A DNA stretch of 64,000 bases, from assembly GCF_000828515.1 (NCBI RefSeq), contig NZ_AP010872.1, positions 505,222-569,221 on the forward strand, in the 5' to 3' direction. This document shows, one piece after another, positions 42,812 through 54,384 of the stretch. Positions within the stretch are counted from its first letter, which is position 1, and the number at the start of each line of letters is the position of its first letter. Under the pieces are notes generated by a model. The model made no database searches. It was not told the origin of the DNA and was given only the letters and a program-made list of their open reading frames with translations. Position numbers and translations under genes: made by a program. The DNA comes from Candidatus Ishikawaella capsulata Mpkobe. GTDB lineage: Bacteria; Pseudomonadota; Gammaproteobacteria; Enterobacterales; Enterobacteriaceae.

Positions 42812-43363
42812 CAAGTTCTCTAAATAAAAAATTATACTATTAATATGATTTTACCATAAGAAACAATATATATTTGTTGAGGATATACTTGAGGATATAC
42901 TCCTTCCAAGATACTTCATCATTTGCACGAAGCTTCATTAAGATTATAAACCATAGAACGAACCCAGGTCAGTCAGTACCTGGCTGGTATTATTATCGAA
43001 ATGAGTCGTGAGTCGTATAATGATAGAAAAATATAAGTAGTGTATGACTAAGTAACTATAACTACATAAGTAGTAAAGAGTGAAAGTGTCTAATCAGCTT
43101 TTTAGATTGAATTGATATGCTATGTATTATAGTTACTAACTGTAATTGCTAGAATTAATTTGTATATTTTAGTAATTAATAAAATAAATATTTCTTATAT
43201 AAGAAGATAAAAATTATTGAATATCTAAATATCTAGTAAATACGTCATTACACAATCAACATAGACTGGATATATTTGTAATTAAAAATTCACTATTTAA
43301 CTGTGTGTGGAGGTCTGTTATCTATAACAGAGTAACTATAAATATTAAGTATTATTTACAAAA
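42812..43363. other. Spacer between gpmA and sucD
   Basis: About 550 bases where E. coli has aroG, nadA, tol-pal, cydAB and more. I see no remnant. It does contain an exact 12-bp tandem repeat (42877-42900), a 7-bp tandem repeat GAGTCGT (43003-43016) and a 6-bp stem CCAGGT/ACCTGG with an 8-base loop (42964-42983) without a T tract. Confidence 0.55.
42877..42900. repeat. Two tandem copies of a 12-bp unit
   Basis: TTGAGGATATAC is repeated exactly head to tail. Probably replication slippage in non-coding DNA; no function is suggested. Confidence 0.85.
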
Positions 43364-44233
43364 TTAAATAATTGATTTTAACACCTCATTAACTTTATTG
43401 ATACTCCGTAACATTATCACACCTGCTGATTCTAAAGCGGCAATTTTTTCTTCAGCACTTCCCTTACCTCCACCAGTAATAATAGCACCTGCATGACCCA
43501 TACGTTTACCTTGAGGAGCAGTTACACCTGCAATATATGCTATCATTGGTTTCGTGATATTCTTTTTTATAAATAAAGCAGCTTCTTCTTCATAATTGCC
43601 TCCGATTTCACCTATCATAATAATCGCTTCCGTTTGTGGATCATTTTGGAACATTTCTAAAATATCAACAAAATTGGATCCTAATATTGCATCACCACCA
43701 ATACCAAGGCATGTAGATTGTCCGAAACCACCATCGGTGGTTTGTTTTACTGCTTCATACGTTAATGTACCAGAACGAGATACAATACCTATGCAACCTG
43801 GTTGATGTATATTACTAGGCATTATGCCGATTTTACATTGGCCTGGAGTAATTACTCCTGGACAGTTAGGACCAATCATACGCACTTTAAATTCCGTTAA
43901 TTTTATTTTAATTAATAGCATATCTAATACAGGAATGCCTTCTGTAATAGTAATAATTAATTTGATACCAGCGTCTATTGCTTCTAAAATACTATCCTTA
44001 CAATAAGGGGCTGGAACATATATCACAGAAGTGGTTGCTCCAGTATTAGTCACTGCTTCACGAACTGTATTAAATACAGGTAATCCCAGATGTATATTAC
44101 TTCCTTTATTAGGAGTTACTCCAGCAACTAATTTTGTCCCATAAGCTAATGCTTGTGCTGAGTGAAATGTTCCTTGTTTTCCGGTAAAACCTTGACAAAT
44201 AACTTTAGTATTTTTATCAATTAAGATCGACAT
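43364..44233 (-). CDS. sucD: Succinyl-CoA synthetase alpha subunit
   Basis: With SucC interconverts succinyl-CoA and succinate, making ATP. CoA-binding N-terminus with [32 protein letters not shown], and the active-site phosphohistidine in [18 protein letters not shown]. 289 residues, as E. coli. Its start overlaps the sucC end by 17 bases. Confidence 0.97.
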   Translation of the reverse strand: MSILIDKNTKVICQGFTGKQGTFHSAQALAYGTKLVAGVTPNKGSNIHLGLPVFNTVREAVTNTGATTSVIYVPAPYCKDSILEAIDAGIKLIITITEGIPVLDMLLIKIKLTEFKVRMIGPNCPGVITPGQCKIGIMPSNIHQPGCIGIVSRSGTLTYEAVKQTTDGGFGQSTCLGIGGDAILGSNFVDILEMFQNDPQTEAIIMIGEIGGNYEEEAALFIKKNITKPMIAYIAGVTAPQGKRMGHAGAIITGGGKGSAEEKIAALESAGVIMLRSINKVNEVLKSII

Positions 44234-45386
44234 GTTTTCCCTCTGCCGTAAGAATAACTAATTTTATTGCATCAATTAGACTATTTACAGCAATAATATC
44301 TAAATGACTATTAATTATATTTTGTATTCCTATTGAAGCATTATTGCCTTCTAAACGTACTATAATAGGCACAGAAACTTCTATTTCTTTCACAGCACTG
44401 ATGATTCCCTTAGCAATTAAATCACAACGAACAATACCTCCAAAGATATTAATAAAAATTACTTTTATATTTTTTTCTGAGAGAATGATTTTAAAAGCTT
44501 CAACGACTCTATCATGCGTTGTATCACCGCCAATATCAAGAAAATTAGCCGGTTGTCCTCCATAATGTTTTAACATATCCATAGTAGCCATTGCTAAGCC
44601 AGCTCCATTAACTATACAACCAATATTTCCTTCTAGTGCAACATAATTAAGTTTCCTATTTTTTGCACGTACTTCAAGGATATCTTCTTGATTTAAATCG
44701 CACATTTTATAAATTTCAGGTTGACGATATAAAGCATTATTATCTATGTTTATTTTACCATCTAGACAAACTAGATATCCATGGTTATTAACCACTAAAG
44801 GATTAATTTCTATAATTTCTAAATCATATTTGAGAAGCATATTAGATATACTAATAAATATTTTAGTAAATTGATTTATTTGTTGATCCTTTAATTCCAA
44901 TTTAAACGCTAATTCTCGAGCTTGATAAGGTAGTGGCCCCGTAAGAAGATCTAATGATATTTTGTGTATTTTTTGAGTATTTTTTTCAATTTCTACGCCA
45001 CCTTCCATAGAAGCTAAAATAACTACACGATGATTATTACGATCAATGACAGCTGCTAAATAAAGCTCTTTATCAATATTAATAGCTTCTTCAACTAAAA
45101 TATGATTTACTGGTTTGCCTTTATTATCTGTTTGATTAGTTACTAAATATTTACCGAGCCAATTTTTAATAAATTCATGAACCTCATATTTACTATTGAT
45201 CAGTTTTACGCCTCCAGCTTTACCACGACCTCCAGCATGAATCTGACATTTAACTACCCAAGGACCTTCACCACTTTTTAAAATGGCTTTTTCTATATTT
45301 ATATTTTTAGTACACACATAACCTAGTGGTATAGGTAAACCATATTTGAAAAATAAGTTTTTTGTTTGGTATTCATGTAAGTTCAT
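44217..45386 (-). CDS. sucC: Succinyl-CoA synthetase beta subunit
   Basis: ATP-grasp subunit. Begins [16 protein letters not shown], with [16 protein letters not shown] and [11 protein letters not shown], and the C-terminal [14 protein letters not shown] loop that meets the phosphohistidine of SucD. 389 residues, close to 388. Follows sucB by about 50 bases; same order sdhCDAB-sucABCD as E. coli. Confidence 0.97.
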   Translation of the reverse strand: MNLHEYQTKNLFFKYGLPIPLGYVCTKNINIEKAILKSGEGPWVVKCQIHAGGRGKAGGVKLINSKYEVHEFIKNWLGKYLVTNQTDNKGKPVNHILVEEAINIDKELYLAAVIDRNNHRVVILASMEGGVEIEKNTQKIHKISLDLLTGPLPYQARELAFKLELKDQQINQFTKIFISISNMLLKYDLEIIEINPLVVNNHGYLVCLDGKINIDNNALYRQPEIYKMCDLNQEDILEVRAKNRKLNYVALEGNIGCIVNGAGLAMATMDMLKHYGGQPANFLDIGGDTTHDRVVEAFKIILSEKNIKVIFINIFGGIVRCDLIAKGIISAVKEIEVSVPIIVRLEGNNASIGIQNIINSHLDIIAVNSLIDAIKLVILTAEGKHVDLN

Positions 45387-45439
45387 GATTTTTATCCAAG
45401 TAACTCTTTAACATTAATAAAATATTTTATATGTTTAAA

Positions 45440-46618
45440 TTAAATATCTAATATAATTATTGTCATATCTTCTAATATTTCCTTTATTTTTACTAAGCAG
45501 CTGATTGCTTCACGTCCATCAATCAAACGATGATCATAAGAAAGAGCTAAGTATGTCATAGGTAATATTACAACATTTCCTTTTACAGCAACAGGACGAT
45601 CTTTAATAGCATGTATGCCTAAAATAGCACTTTGAGGGGGATTAATAATAGGTGTAGATATTAAAGATCCAAATACACCTCCATTAGTAATAGTAAATGT
45701 GCCTCCCGTAAGTTCCTCTAAGCTTAATTTATTATTGCGAGCTTTTTCCGCTAAATCTTTTATGTTATTTTCAATACTTGCCATACTTAATGAATCGGCA
45801 TGTCTTAATACTGGTGTAATTAAACCACGGGGAGTGGCAACTGCAATACTTATATCAAAATGATTATGATAAATAATATCTTCTCCATCAATAGAGGCAT
45901 TAATTTCTGGAAAACGTTTTAATGCTTCTACTACTGATTTCACATAAAAAGACATAAACCCTAAACGTATCCCATGACGTTTTTCAAAATATTCTCCATA
46001 TTTTTTACGAATATTTATTATAGGTTGCATATTAACTTCGTTAAATGTTGTTAACATTGCAGTGTTGCGAGTAACCTCTAAGAGTCTATCTGAGATACGT
46101 TTGCGCAGTCTTGTCATAGGTACTCTTTTTACCGGAGTAGAATATTTCTCTTCTGCACAAAGATTTTTAGGCAAATCTACTCTTCCTAATTGATTTGATA
46201 AATCTTTTGGTGCCGTATTCTTCATAATCGCTTCATTAAAATTATCTACTTGAATAGTATTTTCATCAATACTTTCCTTGATCATACGACGACGCATTGA
46301 TGGACTATAAACTATGTTATTGATTTTTTTATGAGTTGGGAGCGGCTCTGGCTCTCTCTCCGCCAAAAATTCCTCCCTAGTAGGTTTTAAACGACCTAAA
46401 ACTTCACCAGAAGTAATAGTAGCACCTACATTTTTAAATATAACATCTAATATACCACTAATTGCTGCGGATACTTCCAACATGACTTTATCGGTTTCAA
46501 TTTCTACTAGTACCTCATCACGATTTACACGATTACCTACTTTTTTATGCCAAATTGCCACAGTAGCATCATTAACTGATTCAGGCAAATCAGGTGCAAT
46601 AATATCAAAACTACTCAT
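45440..46618 (-). CDS. sucB: 2-oxoglutarate dehydrogenase E2, dihydrolipoyl succinyltransferase
   Basis: Core of the 2-oxoglutarate dehydrogenase complex. One N-terminal lipoyl domain with the lipoyl lysine in [11 protein letters not shown] near residue 44; C-terminal catalytic domain with [44 protein letters not shown] and the active site [12 protein letters not shown]. The E3-binding domain in between is degenerate: it begins [12 protein letters not shown] but lacks the usual GxGGRxxxxDV element. 392 residues versus 405, the shortening being in linkers and this domain. Confidence 0.96.
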   Translation of the reverse strand: MSSFDIIAPDLPESVNDATVAIWHKKVGNRVNRDEVLVEIETDKVMLEVSAAISGILDVIFKNVGATITSGEVLGRLKPTREEFLAEREPEPLPTHKKINNIVYSPSMRRRMIKESIDENTIQVDNFNEAIMKNTAPKDLSNQLGRVDLPKNLCAEEKYSTPVKRVPMTRLRKRISDRLLEVTRNTAMLTTFNEVNMQPIINIRKKYGEYFEKRHGIRLGFMSFYVKSVVEALKRFPEINASIDGEDIIYHNHFDISIAVATPRGLITPVLRHADSLSMASIENNIKDLAEKARNNKLSLEELTGGTFTITNGGVFGSLISTPIINPPQSAILGIHAIKDRPVAVKGNVVILPMTYLALSYDHRLIDGREAISCLVKIKEILEDMTIIILDI

Positions 46619-46638
46619 CTCATTATCTTTCCTTTATG

Positions 46639-49386
46639 TTAATCAATATTCAGTGCCTCACTAATCAAATTTTTCTGTTGTTTTAAATGTAAAGAGATAT
46701 ATCCCACAGCTGGGGCAGCTGATTCTGGTCGACAAATGTAACGTAAAGAAGTATTTGATGGAATCATTTTTTGAAAATACTGGCGACTATAATTCCATGC
46801 TCCTTGATTTAATGGCTCTTCCTGACACCAAATAAAATCTTTCACACCAGAATATTTTTTAAGTATTTGCTCTGCTAGTGTATAGGGAAATGGATAAAGT
46901 TGTTCGATACGCAAAATAGCTATATTATTTTTTTTATTTTTACGTCTTTCTTCTAATAAATCGTAGTATACTTTTCCTGAACAAAAAATTACTCTCTTTA
47001 CATTTTCTATATTAAAATTATCAATTTCATCAATTATTAGAGAAAAATTTCCATTGGCTAATTCGTATATTGTAGAAGTTGCTAAAGGATGACGCAATAA
47101 TGATTTTGGTGACATCACAATTAAAGGATAGCGCATGTTACGAAGTACTTGACGACGCAACAGATGATAAATTTGTGCCGGTGTAGATGGAACACATATT
47201 TGCATATTTTGTTCCGCACATAACTGTAAATAACGCTCTAGACGTGCGGATGAATGTTCTGGTCCTTGACCTTCATAGCCATGTGGTAATAACATTACTA
47301 ACCCAGATAATTGACCCCATTTTTGTTCACCAGAACTAATAAACTGATCAATTACGACTTGAGCACCATTGGAAAAATCACCAAATTGTGCTTCCCAAAT
47401 CACTAATTTTTGTGGTTCTGTAGTAGAATAGCCATATTCAAATGCTAATACTGATTCTTCAGATAGTACAGAATCCCAAATATTAAAATAACCTTTTTTA
47501 CCGTCAATATGGTTTAATGGTATATAAGTAGATCCATCATTTTGATTATGAAGTACTGCATGACGATGAAAAAATGTACCTCTTCCTGAATCTTCTCCAG
47601 AGAAACGTATTGATATTCCTGCATCTATCAAAGTTGCATAAGCTAAATTCTCAGCAGCCCCCCAATCAAACGGTTGAATTCCTTCTGCCATATCTTGGCG
47701 ATTTTGATAAATTTTATCAACTCGTTCCTGTAATTTTATGTGTTTAGGAACTTGACAAATAGAACGAGATAAATACTTTAAGTGATCTATGTCTATCTTT
47801 TGGGGATACTCTTCACACCAATTATTTTTTAAATAAGGTAACCAATTTCTAGAAATTAAATTAGTTGAATGCACTTCTGGTAGTATACATTTACCTTTAT
47901 CTAACGAATTCCGATAATTACTAATCATTGCCATGGATTCATCATGTGTAATAATTTTTTTATTTTCTAAATAAGCAGAGTAAATTTCGCGTACGGTAGG
48001 ATGTTGCTGAATTTTTTTATACATTAGAGGTTGAGTAACGCGTGGTTCATCTGCTTCATTATGTCCATGACGTCTATAACAAACTAAATCAATAAATACA
48101 TCACGCTTAAAAGTATTTCTATAATCTAACGCTAATTTAACTACAAAAATAGCAGCTTCTGTATCATCTGCATTTACATGAAATATAGGGGATTGTATCA
48201 TTTTGGCTATATCTGTACAATATACCGTTGATCGTGCATCCTGTAAATTTGATGTAGTGAAGCCAATTTGATTATTAATGATAATTCTAATAGTACCGCC
48301 GACTTGATATCCTCTAGTTTGAGACATATTAAGAGTTTCTTGAATGACCCCTTGTCCAGTAATAGCTGCATCTCCATGAATAGTAATAGGCAATATACTA
48401 TTAGTTGATTCTGAAGAATGATCAATCAGTGCTCGTACTGATCCCATAATTACTGGAACAACAATTTCTAAATGAGATGGATTAAAAGCTAATGCTAAAT
48501 GCATTAAACTTCCTTCAATTTCAATATTAGAGGAAAATCCCATATGATATTTAACATCTCCAGTACCTAAATGATTTTTATATTTTCCAGTGAATTCATC
48601 AAACAAATCTTGAGGATTCTTACCACATATATTGATCAGTACGTTGAGACGCCCACGATGTGCCATGCCTATAACTAATTCTTTAGTACCATTTTTGTTA
48701 GCATTCCGAATAATTTCTCTTAACATGGGTATTAACACATCTCCACCTTCTAAAGAGAATCGTTTTGCACCCGGAAATTTTACGCCTAAATATTTTTCTA
48801 TACCTTCAGCTGCAGTTAGTTCCTTTAAAAAAATTTTTTTTTCTTCATTACTAAATTGATTGTATTTTTCAGGATATTCAATCCGTTGCTGAATCCAATC
48901 TCTTTCTTCAAGATTAGTAATGTGCATATACTCTATACCAATAGTTCCACAATAAATTTGATTGAGTATTTTATAAAATTCGTTAAACTTAAGGATCTTT
49001 TTATCCGATGGAGATAAACTAACAGATATTTCTTCTTGCCAAGAATTTTTATTTAAGTTGTAGTAAGCGGGATCTAATTCAGTAATATTTATTTTTTTAG
49101 ACATCCCGAGTGGATCTAAATTAGCATAACGATGTCCCCAACAGCGAAAAGCATTAATCAATTGATAAATTTTAACGTTTGTATATGGTATTGAACTTTG
49201 AGTAGTTATAGAATCTGATGCATTTATCGAATTATCAGTTACAAACTTTTCAAATGTAGAACACCATCCAGTATCTACTGAATGTGGATCAGTTATGAAC
49301 TTATCATATAATTGTTCTAGGTAGGAATAGTTTTCTCCTACTAGCCAAGATGAGTTCAACCAATAATCAATAGCACTATTTTGCAT
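46639..49386 (-). CDS. sucA: 2-oxoglutarate dehydrogenase E1
   Basis: Thiamine-diphosphate decarboxylase component. 915 residues (E. coli 933). Conserved MAHRGRLNVLINICGK, HGDAAITGQGVIQET, RRHGHNEADEP, FSGEDSGRGTFFHRHAVL, and the C-terminal MSPKSLLRHP. The start MQNSAIDYWLNSSWLVG matches the family N-terminus that docks to E2. 20 bases upstream of sucB. Confidence 0.98.
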   Translation of the reverse strand: MQNSAIDYWLNSSWLVGENYSYLEQLYDKFITDPHSVDTGWCSTFEKFVTDNSINASDSITTQSSIPYTNVKIYQLINAFRCWGHRYANLDPLGMSKKINITELDPAYYNLNKNSWQEEISVSLSPSDKKILKFNEFYKILNQIYCGTIGIEYMHITNLEERDWIQQRIEYPEKYNQFSNEEKKIFLKELTAAEGIEKYLGVKFPGAKRFSLEGGDVLIPMLREIIRNANKNGTKELVIGMAHRGRLNVLINICGKNPQDLFDEFTGKYKNHLGTGDVKYHMGFSSNIEIEGSLMHLALAFNPSHLEIVVPVIMGSVRALIDHSSESTNSILPITIHGDAAITGQGVIQETLNMSQTRGYQVGGTIRIIINNQIGFTTSNLQDARSTVYCTDIAKMIQSPIFHVNADDTEAAIFVVKLALDYRNTFKRDVFIDLVCYRRHGHNEADEPRVTQPLMYKKIQQHPTVREIYSAYLENKKIITHDESMAMISNYRNSLDKGKCILPEVHSTNLISRNWLPYLKNNWCEEYPQKIDIDHLKYLSRSICQVPKHIKLQERVDKIYQNRQDMAEGIQPFDWGAAENLAYATLIDAGISIRFSGEDSGRGTFFHRHAVLHNQNDGSTYIPLNHIDGKKGYFNIWDSVLSEESVLAFEYGYSTTEPQKLVIWEAQFGDFSNGAQVVIDQFISSGEQKWGQLSGLVMLLPHGYEGQGPEHSSARLERYLQLCAEQNMQICVPSTPAQIYHLLRRQVLRNMRYPLIVMSPKSLLRHPLATSTIYELANGNFSLIIDEIDNFNIENVKRVIFCSGKVYYDLLEERRKNKKNNIAILRIEQLYPFPYTLAEQILKKYSGVKDFIWCQEEPLNQGAWNYSRQYFQKMIPSNTSLRYICRPESAAPAVGYISLHLKQQKNLISEALNID

Positions 49387-49502
49387 AGCAATCCCTTAAC
49401 TGAAGTTATTTTAATTATTTTGCCAAAATTGCCACAAATCATGAATTATTCCTCTTATTAATACTAATAGAATATTTACATTCGGCAGTTTGTTATAAAC
49501 AT

Positions 49503-50219
49503 TTATGTCTCTTTTTTTAATAGCATAGATTTTATATGACTAATGGCACGTGTGGGATTTAGTCCTTTTGGACATACGTTCACACAATTCATAATACTGT
49601 GACAGCGAAATACGCTATAAGGATCACTCAGGGCATCGAGACGTGATTCAGTTTCTGTATCTCTGGTATCTATTAAAAAACGATAAGCTGTTAACAATCC
49701 AGCTGGACCAATGAATTTATCTGGATTCCACCAAAATGAAGGACAGTTTGTTGAACAACAAGCACAAAGAACACATTCGTATACTCCATCAAGAAGAGCA
49801 CGTTCCTTTGGTGTTTGTAGATATTCACGAACAGGGAGATATTTGTTATTATTTAATAAGTAAGGTTTAATTTTTTCATATTGTGCGTAAAATTGTCCCA
49901 TATCTACTATTAGATCTCTAATAATAGGTAAGCCTGGCAATGGACGAATTATAATTTTTTTTCTGCTTTTTTGTAAACGAGATATAGGTGTAATACATGC
50001 TAGTCCGTTTTGACCGTTAATATTAAGCCCATCAGAACCACATACACCCTCGCGACATGATTTGCGAAAGGCTAAACTAGGATCTTGTTGTTTAAGTAGT
50101 ATTAGTGCATCTAATAACATTAGATCATGATTTCCTTTTAATTCTAAAATGAAATCCTGCATATATGGCATATTATGAATATCTGGATTATAACGATATA
50201 TAGAAAATTCAATAATCAT
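49503..50219 (-). CDS. sdhB: Succinate dehydrogenase iron-sulfur subunit
   Basis: Carries electrons from FAD to quinone through three Fe-S clusters. Cysteine motifs CREGVCGSDGLNINGQNGLAC ([2Fe-2S]), CVLCACCSTNCP ([4Fe-4S]) and CHSIMNCVNVCPKGLNP ([3Fe-4S]) are all intact. I start at the ATG complement of 50217-50219 (MIIEFSIYRYNP), giving 238 residues as in E. coli; the longer frame runs back into sdhA. Confidence 0.97.
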   Translation of the reverse strand: MIIEFSIYRYNPDIHNMPYMQDFILELKGNHDLMLLDALILLKQQDPSLAFRKSCREGVCGSDGLNINGQNGLACITPISRLQKSRKKIIIRPLPGLPIIRDLIVDMGQFYAQYEKIKPYLLNNNKYLPVREYLQTPKERALLDGVYECVLCACCSTNCPSFWWNPDKFIGPAGLLTAYRFLIDTRDTETESRLDALSDPYSVFRCHSIMNCVNVCPKGLNPTRAISHIKSMLLKKET

Positions 50220-50238
50220 TTTCTCACATCCCTGAACT

Positions 50239-52005
50239 TTAATAAGTCCGTACTTGAGGTAAAAACGGTGGCCGTGATATTGTTTGCATATTAACTTCAC
50301 GACACAGCATACCTTCTATTTGAGGCAGGTAAATGCTATGACATAACCAGTTTTTATCATCTCGAATTGGATAATCCGAACGACTATGTGCTCCCCGGCT
50401 TTCAGTACGAAATTTAGCTGATATAGCAGTCGCATAAGCTGTTTCCATGAGATTATCTAATTCTAAACATTCAATGAGTTGGGTATTAAAAATAAGTGAA
50501 TGATCATCTAATCTAGCCTTTTTTAAGGATTCACGAATTGCTTTTAATTCCTGCAATCCTTTTTGCATCTTATTACCTTCCCGAAATACAGAAAAGTGAT
50601 TTTGCATGCATTGCTGCAATGCTTTACGAATTTTTACAGGATCTTCACCTTTTCTGTTATTTTGCCAACGATTAAAACGCATCATAGCCATTTCAATTTC
50701 ATCATTGTTAGCCTCTTTTAGTTCATCTTGATGTGTGATATGTTCGCGCAGATATAAACCAGTTGCTCGTCCGAAAACAATTAGATCAAGTAAAGAATTA
50801 CCTCCTAAACGATTAGCTCCATGCACAGATACACATGCTACTTCTCCTACAGCAAATAATCCAAGAATTATTTCTTCTGTTCCATTTGGATTAATACGTA
50901 TTACTTGACCAGTAATTTTAGTAGGAATACCACCCATCATATAATGACACGTCGGAATAACGGGAATATTTTGTTTAACTGGATCAACATGTGCAAAAGT
51001 GCGAGAAAGTTCTAAAATGCCTGGTAATCTAGATTCTAATACTTCTTTTCCTAAATGAGATAGCTTTAAATTAATATGAGGACCCCATGGTCCTTCACAC
51101 CCTCTTCCTTCAAGAATTTCTATCATCATAGCTCTTGATACTACATCTCTACTGGCTAAATCTTTAGCTTTTGGAGCATATCTCTCCATAAAACGTTCGT
51201 TATGTTTATTAAGTAAATATCCCCCTTCTCCTCTACATCCTTCAGTAATCAAAATACCACTTCCAGCAATTCCAGTAGGATGAAACTGCCACATTTCCAT
51301 ATCTTGCACTGCTAATCCCGCCCGTAAAACCATTCCTATACCATCACCAGTATTAATATGCGCATTGGTTGTAGATTGATAAATACGTCCGGCACCACCA
51401 GTAGCTAGCACGGTCACCTTTGCTTTAAAATATACTATCTCACCGGTCTCAATACAAATAGTGGTACATCCCACAATAGCGTCATCTTGATTTTTTACTA
51501 AATCTATAGCATACCATTCAGAAAAAATCGTAGTATTATTCTTTAAATTTTGCTGATATAAAGTATGTAATAGTGCATGACCAGTACGGTCAGCTGCTGC
51601 GGCTGTACGTGTGGCTTGTTCATTACCAAAATTTTTTGATTGTCCTCCGAACGGGCGTTGATAAATTAAACCATTGTCAAAACGAGAGAAGGGTAATCCC
51701 ATATGTTCTACTTCTAATATTGCATTTACTCCATTTTTACACATATATTCAATAGCATCTTGATCACCTAAGTAATCAGAACCTTTAACAGTATCATACA
51801 TATGCCATTCCCAGTTATCTATATGTGCATTACCAAGAGCAACAGTAATTCCCCCTTGTGCAGAAACCGTATGTGAACGAGTTGGAAATACTTTTGAAAT
51901 TAAAGCACAAGTATGTCCTGACTTAGAAAGTTCGATAGCTGTTCGCATACCGGCGCCACCTGCACCTATTACTATCACATCAAATTCTCTAACTGGTAAT
52001 TTCAT
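50239..52005 (-). CDS. sdhA: Succinate dehydrogenase flavoprotein subunit
   Basis: Oxidises succinate at covalently bound [17 protein letters not shown] at the N-terminus, the FAD-attaching histidine in [23 protein letters not shown], and [13 protein letters not shown]-type active-site arginine region. 588 residues as in E. coli. Start is the ATG complement of 52003-52005 by homology ([10 protein letters not shown]); a GTG four codons earlier would overlap sdhD. Confidence 0.98.
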   Translation of the reverse strand: MKLPVREFDVIVIGAGGAGMRTAIELSKSGHTCALISKVFPTRSHTVSAQGGITVALGNAHIDNWEWHMYDTVKGSDYLGDQDAIEYMCKNGVNAILEVEHMGLPFSRFDNGLIYQRPFGGQSKNFGNEQATRTAAAADRTGHALLHTLYQQNLKNNTTIFSEWYAIDLVKNQDDAIVGCTTICIETGEIVYFKAKVTVLATGGAGRIYQSTTNAHINTGDGIGMVLRAGLAVQDMEMWQFHPTGIAGSGILITEGCRGEGGYLLNKHNERFMERYAPKAKDLASRDVVSRAMMIEILEGRGCEGPWGPHINLKLSHLGKEVLESRLPGILELSRTFAHVDPVKQNIPVIPTCHYMMGGIPTKITGQVIRINPNGTEEIILGLFAVGEVACVSVHGANRLGGNSLLDLIVFGRATGLYLREHITHQDELKEANNDEIEMAMMRFNRWQNNRKGEDPVKIRKALQQCMQNHFSVFREGNKMQKGLQELKAIRESLKKARLDDHSLIFNTQLIECLELDNLMETAYATAISAKFRTESRGAHSRSDYPIRDDKNWLCHSIYLPQIEGMLCREVNMQTISRPPFLPQVRTY

Positions 52006-52009
52006 TAGG

Positions 52010-52357
52010 TTATACACTCCATACTATAAGAGTTCCATATGTAGCACATGCTAACAAAAAAATTACAATAACTACTTGTCCAATTAAACGTAGCGCTATA
52101 TATTTGATATAATCAGTGAGTACTTGCCATATACCAATCCATCCATGTAATAGAACAGCAAATAAAGTCAATAAAGTAAAAACTTTTGTAAAAGTCAAAG
52201 AGAAAAAATTATGCCAAGTATCATAAGTTAACTTACCTGAAATTAATATAAAACCTAATATATAAAATATGTACAGCATAATTAAAATAGCAGTAATACG
52301 CAGTATCAACCAATCTTGAATACCATTGCGTCCTAAATCAGTAACACTGTTTACCAT
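52010..52357 (-). CDS. sdhD: Succinate dehydrogenase membrane anchor SdhD
   Basis: Small membrane subunit with three hydrophobic helices that binds heme b and quinone with SdhC. 115 residues, as E. coli. Conserved [44 protein letters not shown]-type segment with the heme-ligand histidine, and a final helix. Overlaps sdhC by 7 bases. Confidence 0.96.
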   Translation of the reverse strand: MVNSVTDLGRNGIQDWLILRITAILIMLYIFYILGFILISGKLTYDTWHNFFSLTFTKVFTLLTLFAVLLHGWIGIWQVLTDYIKYIALRLIGQVVIVIFLLACATYGTLIVWSV

Positions 52358-52737
52358 ATGATTATTCCCACAATAATGGAAAATATAAAAGTAACAATAA
52401 AAACGATGTTTGCAGAAATTTTACCCATTAGTAATGTTTCTTCTAAATAGCCAAAGTCCATTAACATATGACGAATCCCACCTATAGCATGATATATTAG
52501 TGCCGTCAGCAAACTCCATAAAACACCTTTAACAAAAAAATTACTCATAAAAACTGAAATTTTTATAAAACTTTCCGGAGAAGAAAGTGATTTATCTAAC
52601 AGCAACATTAGGAATCCGAAAGTGAAAACATTAATAACCCCTGTAATTCTATGAAGAATAGAAAATATTGCTGTAATAGGAAAGTGGATGGTTTTAATAT
52701 CTAAATTAATTGGTCTTTGTTTTTTCACTTTTGCCAC
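52351..52737 (-). CDS. sdhC: Succinate dehydrogenase cytochrome b556 subunit
   Basis: Membrane anchor with three helices. KKQRPINLDIKTIHFPITA, SILHRITGVI (quinone-site serine and arginine), the heme-ligand histidine in ALIYHAIGGIRHMLMDFGYLEE-type block. 128 residues versus 129. First gene of sdhCDAB, divergent from gltA. Confidence 0.96.
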   Translation of the reverse strand: MAKVKKQRPINLDIKTIHFPITAIFSILHRITGVINVFTFGFLMLLLDKSLSSPESFIKISVFMSNFFVKGVLWSLLTALIYHAIGGIRHMLMDFGYLEETLLMGKISANIVFIVTFIFSIIVGIIIW

Positions 52738-53079
52738 AACACTCTTTTAATTTTATCTATTCAACTATTGAGAATAGTTTATTATATGATATCTTTCATT
52801 AGCAATATGAAAGTTTTCTTCAGACATTATAAATAAATGATATAATCAAAATTAGTATTATTAATTACGTTCTTATAAATAAGATGGTAATTATTATATA
52901 AATATAATATATATGTATATAATTTCAATTGTATTGAAAAATATATGATAGTATCTATTTAATAATATTATTTTGCACTAATGTTATCTATAAGTAATAT
53001 TGAATGTTATTATAGTTAATCTTCCTAAGATATATCTATTTATATATGGGATAGTATTTGTAGTTTATAAGGAGAATAC
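52738..53079. promoter_or_regulatory. Divergent control region of sdhC and gltA
   Basis: 342 bases between divergent TCA operons. It holds a short hairpin at 52763-52779 (AACTATT-GAG-AATAGTT), 26 bases upstream of the sdhC ATG, which could act as an mRNA stem or an operator half-site pair. A good ribosome site AAGGAG precedes gltA. I cannot see convincing ArcA, CRP or Fnr sites; promoters are surely here but the low complexity prevents exact calls. Confidence 0.45.
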
Positions 53080-54366
53080 ATGATAAATAAAAAAGCAATA
53101 CTTAACTTAGAAGGTAAGGATCCCATAAAATTAAATGTATTATCAGGTACTTTAGGCAATGATGTTATTGATATTCATTTATTGAGTTCACAAGGTTTAT
53201 TTACTTTTGATCCTGGATTTAACTCTACTGCTTCTTGCCAATCTAAAATTACATATATTAATGGTGAAGAAGGTATATTACTACATCGCGGTTTTCCTAT
53301 AGATCAACTGGCTAGATATTCTAATTATTTAGAAGTATGCTATATTTTATTGTACGGAGAAGCACCTACTCAAGAACAATTTGATGTGTTCCGCGTAACG
53401 GTTACACGACATACTATGATTCATGAACAAATTACTCGTCTCTTTCATGGTTTTCGACGAGATTCACATCCAATGGCAGTAATGTGTGGAGTAACAGGTG
53501 CTTTAGCCGCTTTTTATCATGATTCATTAGATGTTAACATTGAGCGTCATCGTGAAATTGCAGCTTTCAGATTATTATCTAAAATGCCCACTCTTGCTGC
53601 GATGTGCTATAAGTATTCTCTAGGTCAACCTTTTGTTTATCCTAGGAATAATCTATCATATGCAGGTAATTTCTTATATATGATGTTTTCTACACCTTGT
53701 GAACAATATGTGATAAATCCTATTTTAGAACGTGCAATGGATTGTATTTTGATTTTACATGCCGATCATGAACAAAATGCATCTACATCTACTGTACGTA
53801 CTGCTGGCTCTTCAGGAGCTAATCCATTTGCTTGTATTGCAGCAGGAATAGCTTCTTTATGGGGACCTGCACATGGTGGCGCGAATGAAGCATGTCTACG
53901 AATGTTAGAAGAAATTAGTAGCGTGAAGCATATACCTGAATTTATAAAACGAGCAAAAGACAAGAATGATTCTTTTCGTCTCATGGGATTCGGGCATCGT
54001 GTGTATAAGAACTATGATCCACGTGCTACAGTCATGCGTGAAATTTGTCATGAACTACTCAATAAATTAAATATGAAAGATAATTTATTAGAAGTGGCAT
54101 TAGAATTAGAGCATATTGCATTAAATGATGCTTATTTTATTGAGCGTAAACTTTATCCAAATGTAGATTTTTATTCCGGTATAATTTTAAAAGCTATGGG
54201 TATACCGTCCTGTATGTTTACAGTAATTTTCGCTATGGCAAGAACAGTAGGTTGGATTGCACATTGGAAAGAAATGCACAATGAAATTATGAAAATTGCT
54301 CGTCCACGACAGTTATATATAGGTTATAAAAAACGTTTTTTTAAAACAAATATAAAACATCAGTAG
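53080..54366 (+). CDS. gltA: Citrate synthase
   Basis: Type II (hexameric) citrate synthase, 428 residues, one longer than E. coli. Catalytic His in [12 protein letters not shown], His in [14 protein letters not shown] and Asp in [11 protein letters not shown]. Overall the sequence is among the most conserved in this window. Retention of gltA together with sdh and suc is notable because several insect symbionts have lost the citrate side of the cycle. Confidence 0.98.
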   Translation: MINKKAILNLEGKDPIKLNVLSGTLGNDVIDIHLLSSQGLFTFDPGFNSTASCQSKITYINGEEGILLHRGFPIDQLARYSNYLEVCYILLYGEAPTQEQFDVFRVTVTRHTMIHEQITRLFHGFRRDSHPMAVMCGVTGALAAFYHDSLDVNIERHREIAAFRLLSKMPTLAAMCYKYSLGQPFVYPRNNLSYAGNFLYMMFSTPCEQYVINPILERAMDCILILHADHEQNASTSTVRTAGSSGANPFACIAAGIASLWGPAHGGANEACLRMLEEISSVKHIPEFIKRAKDKNDSFRLMGFGHRVYKNYDPRATVMREICHELLNKLNMKDNLLEVALELEHIALNDAYFIERKLYPNVDFYSGIILKAMGIPSCMFTVIFAMARTVGWIAHWKEMHNEIMKIARPRQLYIGYKKRFFKTNIKHQ

Positions 54367-54384
54367 TTATATTTTATATAACAA

